Assembly: GCF_001949145.1 (NCBI RefSeq)
Contig: NW_019091407.1
Location: 410,361 to 474,360, forward strand
DNA length: 64,000 nt
Direction of reading: 5' to 3'
Origin: Acanthaster planci
Lineage: Eukaryota; Echinodermata; Asteroidea; Valvatida; Acanthasteridae
Within the stretch, counting starts at the first letter, position 1, and every line of letters starts with the position of its first letter. Below are positions 39,501 to 51,500 of the stretch, in pieces. Position numbers and translations under genes: made by a program. The notes beneath the pieces are model-generated. The model saw nothing but the letters and a program-made list of their open reading frames with translations, searched no databases and was not told the DNA's origin.

Positions 39501-42500
39501 ATGAGGGAACTCACAGCTGTGCCCAGCTGGGGCATTCCGCGTATTTTTGGTTAGTAATGGGCTTCAGGGCTTCTAAAAACTAAGTAGAATAAAAACTTAA
39601 CGTTTCTTGGAGGATCATGATGTTTCTATAATTACTATGAAAAAGGTTTATCCATTGAACAAACTACGCATAAAATGAATTTATCCCCCTTTTAACTTTT
39701 TTGGTCTGATAAAGAGCTTTACTTCGGAAATTCAGACACGCCGACAGTGCACTAATACAGTCCCAAAGAAATCCTTACAGTGTCAAATCCGCACCAGACA
39801 TTAAAACGCTTCTCATCAAATGAACGTGCGTCGGTGATCTGTGACATGTAATACCCGCCTTGGTATTCGCAGACACGTACATTTCATGCTTAGTAGACGC
39901 AGCCCAATTCTTCTCGTCACCACCAGGAAGACTGCTGATTTTGATGACAGATATCTTTAAGACACGAGTCGTGAACGTGAATATACACAATGTAAGATCA
40001 ACCATTTCAAGGCTAACCCTGGAAGGCGCCGAGAGGGCATTACTACGATCTCTCTAAATTATTTGGCCTTATGCAAAAATGTCTAAGATGATGATGTAAT
40101 CTGAGCTCACTGAGAAATAAAAAAAAATTGGAGGGGATTAGCCACCCTACATTTCAAATGGGTTTCATATGAGCTAACAGTAACTGATAAGAATTCAAGT
40201 TGTACACTTGACAATAATCGAGGCTCATACACAGAGTCATGCTTACATACAAGTAAATAGACCCTGGTGATTTACAAGGTTGTACTGACCTTTCATGGCT
40301 TAATGTTTTTAATTCGAAATCAATTTAACACTGGTATGAAATGGACGCACACATGCACATTATAGTAACAACATAGGAATACGTTTATTCGTGGCCTCTT
40401 CAGTCGAGTTAGACACAATTAAACTTGACATCAAGGCCCAATCGCGTGAAAAAGAAATATTGAAGCTCGACAGTGTAAACAAGCACTCTCTAAATACAGA
40501 ATGCCTTTTCAGCAGAAATTGTGAAAATGTTGAAATCTTTGATAAGGAGAACTCCTAAAAGCAGACATCGTTTGCGAAAATAGCGCATAACGCGCATGGA
40601 AGTCATGTGATTTGCCGAAATAAAAACACCAAGTTGTTCATTTTTCTCTTGGTCGAAATGGCAGTGTTCAAACTTGACTGGTCGTAAGTTCTTATCCATT
40701 TTTCATTTTTATAATAATGTTGCGATGTTTTCAATATCATAGATCGAAATGATATCTGTTACAAAACCTCTTTGCAGCCACGAGCCTGCAAGTCGGGCTA
40801 AGAAGGCAAACACTGTTCCAAAACATAAATAACTCGGGTATGCGACGTAATCTGGGAAAACTCTTCACTTAGTAAAAATTTGTCATTTTTGTGCGATTAA
40901 TGAAGACAACAGGCTGTTGTCAAAACCGTTTCATTCCCGATTATATAGGATGTTTATACCTGGAGTAATGCTGTCACGATCAATCTTTCAAGCTCAAACA
41001 TTTTATTGAGTTTGCACAAAAATAAGGAAAGATTGAAAATATAAACCAATGGAATTCGTATGAAATATCAAAAATGAAATTCACTAATACGACAAATTAT
41101 GCAGAAAAACCCTAACACCTAATTTTTCATTATTTTCAATTTTGGTTATGCTACATGAAAAAGGTTTTCGCAGATCACATCAAATAAAAGTAAAAACGAG
41201 GTATTTTTTACGACATTTTTGAGTCAAGCCATACACAATACACTCAAAAAAACTTCCTCAAAATGAACCTATTCTTAACCTCATAAAATCTCCACAACAC
41301 GCAAACAGGTATCTGTCATATTGACTCTATGTTGCAATATTTTTGCTTTGTCCGTCTCTTGGCGTCCTAGGTTTTACTTCAACCATGCATTGTGGTCGGC
41401 CAACATTAATATAAAAAATGTCTTTTGGGATGATTGTCAAAGGGTGCCTGACTTTAATGTTCTATTTTAAACACGCTTACAGGTTCAATTTCCGCATAAG
41501 TTGTTTACTCTACGTCCGCTATGCACATTAGGCGAATACAGTAGACCTCCGCTGAGTGCCACTCGAACTGAGCACGTATCCGCACAGCGAGGTACATATT
41601 TGAGTTATTCATCCCCTTTGTTAAGGTAAAATTCTTTCATTTATTTCGGGCCGATCATTTAGGTTATCAACATCTATAAGTGCGATATGCTATCACTAAA
41701 TAGGGCAAAAGTACACATTAAATCTGTTATCGTGTTCCAGCTACTATTCCAGGTGCTAAGGTTTCTGAAACAGGGGCGAAAACAATGGCTTGGAGGGCAA
41801 ACAACACATGCACGTGTGGATTGGTGTGCACCAGAATTCTCGAATTTATCGGTTCCTTTTCCATATGTATACCGTGGGCACCAAGTTCAGCATGCAGGTT
41901 CTTCTTGAGGACAATAAATCCAGGATGTTCTGTCTAATAATTTAAAGGAGCTTTAATGCGAAATATCCGCAGAAAAGGCCCCCAGCTATGTATCATGATT
42001 GAAGAGCCAACAGGGATTCGAGCCTTATTTCCACAATTCTTGGAATTAAAAAAAAAAAAAAAAAAAAAAAACAAACTGGCAGAGATACTGGACAGATTCT
42101 TTAGGTTGGAGCATAGCGAAGTCGATTTTCTTTTCACGACCAAGAGGATATTGTGTTTTACCGTTACCACAAAATGTATATAACTAGAGTGGTGACGTAT
42201 CCATATTAAGTACTCATGATCAGCATTCGAGGAAAAATCTTGGCAGGAGGATGAGTATTGTGCAAAAGTATACCCCGTAACAGAAATCTGACCTTTACTG
42301 ATCAAAAGCTGTAAAAGGGTACGCAAATAAGACGTAGCGTTAGGCAATGAAATGTGCAAAACAGGAGCAATGGTGACCAGATTGGAAATACTAAACAACA
42401 TGCACGTATGCCTATAGATTCTTGAAACTGGAAGTTAATTGCAATTTGAAAGGGGCACATCGAAAAAACAATTTTTTTCGTTTTGAAACTTACAACAGAA

Positions 42501-45500
42501 TTAATTTTTCACTAGTTAAATTCTTCTAGTGAGGGGTCCTCGACCTTTCACGTTGTTGGATCATGGATGTATGATTCCGCAAAAGGCCACGCGTTTAAAT
42601 AATGAGTAAATTACCACAAACGTGGCATAGCGGGAGGTATTTCTGTGGCCTTTAATGTAGCCATTACAACAGCAATATTTAAAAGACCCCCTCAAAACTC
42701 TCTAAATTCTGACACACAAACGGGGAAAGTGCACCACAGCAAAAGGGAATTCTAGTCTAGTTTGACCAAACAGATACTAGGTCATAGTACATGTAGTAAT
42801 AAAAATTATACTGTTTCCTAAATTCTCTGACGTGAATAAAGTATTCCACGCGCGTTTAAAACGTGACAACCAAATTTTTACACCCCTTTAAGACTCCATT
42901 ACTGAGGCAGTGGCTTGCGGAAGAACATGATTTGCCGGTTCACTTTATCATGTAGTTCATCATCAGATGAGACATAAAAGTCCATTAATTTACGGCGTAC
43001 ACAATTCGCCTGGTGACATAGTTCAAATGTCAGAACGATAACAGATTCACATCGCACCTGTTCAAGTCACTGAAGGGTTATAATGCCTATCACGAACACA
43101 TAAATTACAACAAGCCATAGATAGATTCAAGCCTCAGATAACTGTCTGAAACACTTGAACAAATATAATAGACAAACACAGGTGGCTGGAAGGTCCAACT
43201 TAAGCCAAAGAATAACAGAAAACGGGGTCTCGTCAAATGACAGGTATTTTTGCAGTTAGAAAAGGTGGCTTATTCAAACACAATTAGGAGATGATGCGGT
43301 TCGGCACAGAAGGGGGTGGCCGTTTGTAACACCTGCGTGGCATTGACTTTGTTTCCCCATCATTACAAGCCCACGTCGGACAAATGACAGGGTACTTAGA
43401 ATTTCCAGGTCATATCCTGGGGACATCAAGGATCTCAAATCTTCGGATGCCCTTCTATGACGAGTTGCTGTTAAAACAAGTGTGAATCACATAGTGTCCT
43501 TGCACAAAACACTTTATAACGCCCGACCCTTCACGAAAGCATGTATAGGAGATGCGTCTGGTAATTATTGGTGTAATAATTACTTTAATAATTTGAGCTG
43601 TAATTGTAAATTGTGGGGAGTTAAATTTTCATGTCATTTCGACTCTAATTTTTTTCGCACAAGTCGCAAATACATGTACATATTGACTATCAACGTTTAT
43701 CAACTGCACTGAAAATACTACGACATGTACATGTAATCGTTTCGTGAAAGTGTGATTTTTAAACTTTAATTCGTCACTTAAAAGATTTGAAATCCACTCT
43801 TTATGCAGATGCACAAGTCTTGCCAAGCCCAACTTTTGAAAATTTATGCAGGCCTAAAGACCGCGTATCCATGTATACATATCCATGTACATGTATATGC
43901 GTCACATGCATGTATTTGTGTAATATAAGTTCAATGAAACTAGAGACCTGCGTATACACGGCGGTCCCCCTAATCAATCAGTGTATCCTTAACCACAGAG
44001 TTAAGGCCTTGGTGGCATGTTTGCGTGTCGCACATTTCACCGGGGCAGCCCTAGAGTTCCTGCGCTGACACAAAAATATGCTTGCAATGCTGGACTCAAT
44101 TACGAGTTTTGAACCCGAGCCTTGAACTCCTCCACACTCAAACAGAGGATAGTTCCCACTATCTTCCACTAATCAATCCAGGGAAACTACAGAACGTTTT
44201 GATTTTAGGGTAAAAAACGGAAAACGCTGTATTACAACTCATTTCTGCAGTTTGGGGTTATTTTTGGCGACGTAATTGTTGACGTTGAGAAGCAACTTTG
44301 GAAGCATGGTCGCCAGTATTCAACCGGTGTCCACTTACGGGACGTCACAGCCGAAAAAAATCTTTAAAATACCCCATCTGCTCATACGTACAATCTACTG
44401 ACAAAGGTAAATGCCCTCACCATCACAAACACCGGACCTTATGTTTTTATTTATGGTAGGACGTGCTGGTGTCATGGGAGTGCGAATTTTCTGTATCAAA
44501 ACCCTCCAGACTTTCCAAACATAGGCGACCAGCTTGAATTGAAGTGTCACTGGCCAGCTTGTCTGGGAACCGGCCGGCAATGAGACACCTGCTGATAGAC
44601 AGCCTGGAGACAGTGCACCTGCACGCCAGTGTTTGCAGTAGAGACTTGGAGTTCCTGTCTCCATGAGGGATATCCACCAAGGAACACAATATCTACTGGT
44701 CACAAGGACGTACGAGGGCTTTTATCATTGGGAACAGACAGTGGTTGCGAGAGGGATCCGTTAACACTTGAACAACATTGGCGCACCTGATACCGCTCCA
44801 TGAAAGGGCTTCTCAGAAGTGTTTAAAAAGTAAACCATTGTAATTTCTCGACAATGTGAGTAATTTATGACAGGGCATTTTGCTCCTTTTTACAGGTGTC
44901 TGAGAAGCCGAAGAGGATTGATACCCAATTGTGCATGGAACTAAGTTCTTTCAAATAATCGTTTTCAATTAGATGACACGTAGGAAAGAATGCCTCATGA
45001 TACAAATTTTAAGTTTTCGAATAGAAAACCCCAATGCTATTTCCTGCACTGCAAACAGGAGTATCTGTGAATTTCGGGATCAGAAAATTAGAAGGCTTCG
45101 ACTCGCAACTTGTAGATCTGATGGATGGATCTATTCAAAAGTGGTTTGAAAGCCGTGCACTTCAGACAGCATCGGAATAGCTTTCTCAACAAGTAAAATA
45201 CAAAAATACCTATATGAATTACGTGGAGAGAAGTAACACTGTGCACCTCACGTCTAATACCTTTACTTAGAAGGAAAACTGACTCAAGGGACTTCGATAA
45301 ATGGAGTATTAATGTGTGACGGTGCAACCCAAAGATATTTCACGGTTCTGGCCAATGAGCAAGTACGTTTAAAAGGGAAGAGAGAAACACGGAAAGCCAA
45401 ATGACAGTGACTTAAAGTAAAGAAACATACCACAATAGACCCTGCACATAGAATACAGAAGTATATAACAAAAACAATTAAGTTCTACATTTATATGCGA

Positions 45501-48500
45501 ACATTATTTGATAATAATGGAAATCTAGACACAGCCATCGGAGCGACAACGGGTCTTATGGGAGTGTAGCGGTAACAAAAGAGCAAGACAAAATTGAAAT
45601 AGGCTGAAACATTGCCAAGTGTCACTGACCTTCAAAGACTCGAATTCCAGCAGGACCTCTCGATGTGGCGTTCTCGTCGCAATTGAACTCTGGTGTTGAG
45701 GCCGAGGTAGATGTGCCCGGGATGGGCCTGCCGGTGTCCACATAGACACACCAGCAGTACCCTGCTTCCTCGTGGCACTGCACGGCCTTGTAGCCGCCAT
45801 CTTCGTGGCACTGCGGAATGAAAACACCGCTCTTCGGCAGCAACTCGGCCCGTTTAGTGGCACGCTCTCTCTCCGCTTCACATGAGACCACCGTGGGAGA
45901 ATCTGACACAGAATCAAGGAAGACTTGACGAAGTGATGCAGAGATCTGGTATATTCATAACAAATATGCATTGTGCCTTAAACCATTATGCCAGAATATT
46001 CAAATCAAGTTAACACGTTTTAGCACTGTGATTTCAGACAGATTTCCCCAAAAATTGATTAGTAACTCATCTTCGTATCATTCGTTCGATTCATATGAAC
46101 ACAAGAGGGAATGTCAAAGTCAGGAAGGTAGTGTTGGATTTTCTTCCTTTTAAAAAGCCGCTAAGAAGCAATCGTAGTTCCATTTAGGATATGATTATGT
46201 ATTTGCTTTTTCAGAATACAACTTCATGTACTTTAAAACAAAAAGATTAAAACTGTGCACCAAACAAGTATTAAAAATCCCTGTTTTCATGAGTAAATTA
46301 CTTTAAACCCTGTAGAATTACCCGCGTTTCCTGTGTCTCCAGGAGGGGGAGGAGTGACAGGCAAGATTCTGACGGGAGGAGGCAGACCTGTTGGAACAAT
46401 GGTATACCGTTTTTCACAATTCCAGTGCGAGCATAGACCAAAGCCATAACATCTCGCACATTTGCATATCAACCTTTTATACAATATAAATGTCGGGGCA
46501 TGGGAGTGCGCCATGCAATACTGGTGCCTGCTTTCATATAAAGCAAACCTTGTGAAAAAGCTTTTCGAGGGCCTGCAAGTATTCCTGAAACTTTCCCGCA
46601 ACCTGGGAAAATGATGCTGTCATATGGCGCGCCATATACGCAAATACCTTGTTTCTCTTTTAGGGGGCTCTACCTTTCTTAACGATAGACGATTGGGTAA
46701 GCTCGAGATAAATACCGCGACCCACTTTTCAAGGCAAGAAACTAAATGAACAGGTCTAAAGTAAACAAAATTGAAAACTCCTAAAAACAGTCGTTTACTG
46801 GTGTTCAGCTGCATTCGCCTACCTTCTGGTAAATTTGTGTCAGCTGTCGGCTCCTCCTCTGCTTGCTCATCTGAGTTGAGGGATAAGAAGAGGTGGAACG
46901 AAACTACAAATTACAGGAGTACTAAAGTCGGTGGTTGGAACCTAGTAAAAACATCAATCTTGCACTTGCCCGGCAAATCATGGCTGTCTACACGGAAGAT
47001 ACCAAAGATTGAAAGAAAAGAAATCGACTGAGACTATAAAGCAGCCCGAATGCTCATGCATGGACTAAATAAGAGGATGGCACGAGGAGGATGACAGAAG
47101 GATCGCCGAAAAAGGATCAGAAAAACAACATTATACAAAACGCACTAAAGGTCTCAGTAGAAGGATGGGACCTGAAGCTGACGAAAGGAAGTAGTGGGTG
47201 AGGACCAGTTAGAATAGGAAACACAAGGAGTAAGCAAATTGAAAAGGCATCAAGAACAGATTTTGACAAAGATCAAAGATCAAGGAAAGTCTGAGAACAA
47301 AAGCATTAAGGCTTGAAAAGCAGGGTAAAGGTCCAATGAATGCAAAGCAAGATCATGTAGACAGACACGTCAAAGGCACATTCGTAATTACACAGGCAAG
47401 ATGCAATGCAAACGATCTTACGAAGAGCAGGAAACGAGGAATCAAACGAAAGTTGTTTCCGGCTGTTTTCTTTTGGGCTTAGCAACTTTTAATAAGTAGG
47501 CCATGCAGAATACGCCTGCGGTCCTCGGCATGCATAAACCCGCAGTTTCCAAAGTAAGTTTACCCAAAATACGAGACTATGAAAACAGCATGATGAACGG
47601 CAGTCATGAAATGGGTTAGGTGTATTTAAGGATTAGATGATGAAAGAACATTTTAAACAGATTTTTTTGAAGTAGTGCAAAACTTCGAACTATGCAGCAT
47701 TCGCCAAAACGGCTCCATACACACAGTTTATACAGTCAACAACTCCACAAAGAAACATAATGGAAACAATGGTTAGAGCTCATAATGCAGTTAGGACATT
47801 CAAAGTGAAAGATCAACAGGGTGCATGTGTCAAGGCATGTAAGCTGAGTCCTACAGGCAAACAGTATTACTGTGAAGTTGTTTTCCCCATTCAGGGAGTA
47901 TGTGTTGAAAGGCCTGGCAGGTGATACGGGTGGCCAGAAGCTTCAGCAGAAAGGGGGAATGAGCTGAAAATTCGCTGCTCTTTTTCATTTGGGTGAAAAA
48001 AGCATGACAAAATATACTAAGCTACTCTATGCGCTAAGAGGTAGTAGGAAAATGAAAGTTTAGTTTGGAAGTGTGTAGATTTGACTTTCACCTTCCCACA
48101 ATCTCTCTGTTTTAAGTCATTTCTAAGAAAATATCACAAACAATCATGAGAATGCAACCTTAATGAAAATGTCCCAGACACATTTCTGCTAGCAACTTCT
48201 GTGGAAGGTGAAATGTCCTCATGATGTGACGGTCAAGTACAAGAACCATTCTTCCAACGTATACTCACTATTATCCACCAGACAAAATGACCACTCAGTC
48301 TTAGCGATTCGTTCGTCCCGATCCAAATCGCAGTGTTCAACAAATGTCTTGGCACACTTCTTCGGCTTCAAAATTTTCTTCATCATCCTTCTCAGTGAGT
48401 TCAGCTCTTTCCTGTCCAACTCCATGTCACCGTTGCTATCCAGCTCAGTGAATTTCCACTCGATGATGCGCTTCTGAGAGTCCTCTGTTCTTTGCACGCC

Positions 48501-51500
48501 GCCTGTGGTCTCTGACGGCTGCGTCGTGGGCAGACGATGGAACTCCTCCCTGAAAATGTCCTTCAGATTCGTGTTGAATTCTATTCTCGCATCTTGACTG
48601 CAGCCTGATTTGTCAGAATTAACCATTAAATAACTACAGTTTCAAAATTCTGCGACCGTACAGCTTCAGTTGATTGTTATTTGGACGGAATCCAATAAAT
48701 ACTGAATTTTACAGGAAGGTAAATGAATTTTATTTAATTCTAGGTGAATTTCATAACCAAAATAATTTATTTGAGGTTTCCGGAATTTCAAAGAAATTAC
48801 ATGTAATTCTTCCCGATTATTCGAGACTTGTCGAGCCAAATTGCAATAAATGTTGGTATTTTCACTTGAATACTGGTGTAAAGGCCCTCACCAGCACAAA
48901 CGGACAATGCGACACCATCTTAACATTTACAGACATCCAACCCGATACAGAATTAAGAAATACAAAACATACAAGAGGTAAACGGGCAAGCACTTCTGAT
49001 CATTATAATGTCTTAAAGTATAAAAAAAATTACACTTGTACTGGACACAAGCTTTGATTAAGAAACTCGCCTTTCGTGTCTGGATGCGGTCGTTTCGTTG
49101 GAGGAAACGTTGCTGCAGTGAAGGAGAAAACATGACTGTTTTAGGCAGCGAGATCTCTCAGAGTATGATGTATGACGTACGAAAANCAAAGCATGGATCA
49201 CAATGCAGCAGCAAAACAAATTTGCGTAGCCGGGGGGGGGGGCTGGGGGCACGTGCTCCCCCTACAAATTCCCGGTGCCCCCAGATGCCTTCCCTCCCCA
49301 CTAAAAAAAGGATGGATATTGAACAAGGCTAACAAAAGCTCCCCCTCCCCCCCCCCCAAAACCCCCCAAAAACCACACCACTGAAAGCTGGTGCACCCTT
49401 GTGACCCCATCAGTAAAATCCCAGCTACGTTAACTGCATCCGACCCTTCTGTAACGTCCCCCAGCCTACACTCATATTTCCTCACGGCAATTCCGGGATC
49501 AAACCTCACCTTGGGACATTATGCCGGTGACATGTCAGTCCCTGTCTCGTTTGCCTGGGTCTTCTCTTTGATTGATTGCCCACTCTAATGCTAAAATGCC
49601 CGTCTTTGCTTTTTTTTCTCTCCAAGGGGTTCGGCTAAACGAAGGACATAATTTCCTGAGATGATCTTCGACTTGTATCGCCACAAAAACAAGGGCTGCC
49701 GGGCACAATGCCAACACGCAAGTGAGAAAAACACTTAGCAGGTCACAACATGCTTCATCATGCGACAAACCCATCTCAATGTATTAATTTCATTTTAAAT
49801 CATAAAAAGTATAATCTCGTTAACAGCGGCAGCCTAGTGGAAAGCAAAAACAAAAGGTCAACTGGAGTTATTCTAGAATGGCGAATCCAGGTCTTTGGTC
49901 AGGTGGGGGGGGGCAAAATGGATTTTTTTAATTGTAAAAAACGACTTTCCCAATTTTTAATCCGCCAAAGAATCCCCTGAAAGTTGGCAGTTGCGATTCT
50001 AAAATTCTGGCGCTTTCAAGAAAAAAAATTAATAAATAGATTAAACTAGCAACTTGTCTAGGGCTGGGAGTACGCTTGCCCCATGCCCCTTGGTAGATGT
50101 GCTACCGATGTTCAACAATGTGCCTCCAAGAGTTTGCAACGTGTTGGCCAATCACAACGCGTTAAAGCGCGTTCAGTACGGATCGACAGATTTCGCACGT
50201 TGTGAATGGCCAAAACGTTACAGACTCTTGGAGGCGCACTACTGTGAATCGCCGTTTTGTTTTGTGCCATGTAGGCCCTAATTTTAGCCAAATCCTTGAA
50301 ACAACAAGTAGACGCAAAGTTCAGAAACATTTCCAAATTTTAAGCGCACAGAAGAGCAATACGTACGAGCGTGCCAAAACTCGCCGGTAGAGGTAATTGC
50401 GCTGACAGATACCTGTTTGTCCTGCCATTTCACCGTTACACGAGGGCCGAGGAGACGTCATTTTAGTGGCCTGTTCCACCGAGGAGCCCGGTATGGGCTT
50501 GCCGTCCTCCGTCACGCACCAGCAATACCCGAAGGACTGGTGGCACTGCACCTTGGAAAAGCTCCCATCCTCCTCACACTGGGGCACAAACACGCCTTCC
50601 GTCGACGTCATAGCCCGCATCCTGCTCGCTGCTTGTTCCGTTTGGCATTTTGTCAAACCTTCCAAAAAGACGTTTATTTGACTCTCTTAAAAACTTAAAA
50701 CTTTTGCAGAAATCTCTCAGCAAACATTTGTGTTTCGGAACTTAAACGTATCGTGAAAGAAAGCCGACACGAAATAATGCATGTATGTAATATGCTACGA
50801 GTGTGTGTTGAAACTTTGAAGCATATAGTGAAAGTTTTGAAATTCGTTAATAGGAATTCGTCACAATTCGTTTTCTTTGCCTTGCGTTTCATCCATCAGA
50901 AGACAATGTTAATCGATTTTGTTGGAATTTCATATTCATCTTTGTGAAAATAGTTATGCATTGTTCATGTACAAGTGTGAACAAAACCACCTTGTAAACT
51001 TCATACTTTGGGCGAAATCTCATTTTGATTGGAAACACCAAGAGGAATAGATTTGAAATATGCTATCCTTACTCGATCCAACAAAAACGAATTACTTTAG
51101 ATAAAGGTTTGACGCAGGGGCATAAAACATCTTCCAGAGTGTACCCACCCTCACACTGTCCTTTATGTTTAATTTGGACCGAGTTCCCGAGGCACCGAGC
51201 CACTCTGATTTCGCAGCGTGAGTTGTACGTCTGTCCATCCATACCGCAGACTGGCCGCGCCTTCGCGGTCGAACAGTCGATTTCGCAGTCCCTCTCCCGG
51301 CTCGTCAGCTCATGCGCCAACGGGAACTGTCAACGAAAGAGATAAATAACCATAAAACATCAAGAAGAACAATTCGTCTGACTATAGACTCGGTCTGTTC
51401 AAGTTCATCTGCTCAGTTTATTGGACCAAAAGAGAACATTTGATCTTATCATTTAAGGCGTGGATAATTCAATTTGCTATTCGCACACGGAAAGATTTGC

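Noticed and set aside
42013-42071. B-box-like GGATTCGAGCC (inverse) beside a long A tract, possible SINE
   Set aside because: The B box is on the - strand while the A tract would be the tail of a + strand element; orientation is inconsistent and no A box was found.
41934-42401. 155-codon - strand frame
   Set aside because: It runs through the A/T homopolymer at about 42050, giving a run of phenylalanines; not a plausible gene.
44395-44703. Overlapping - strand frames in SMOC intron 7
   Set aside because: No family resemblance, and exons 7 and 8 already join in frame without it.
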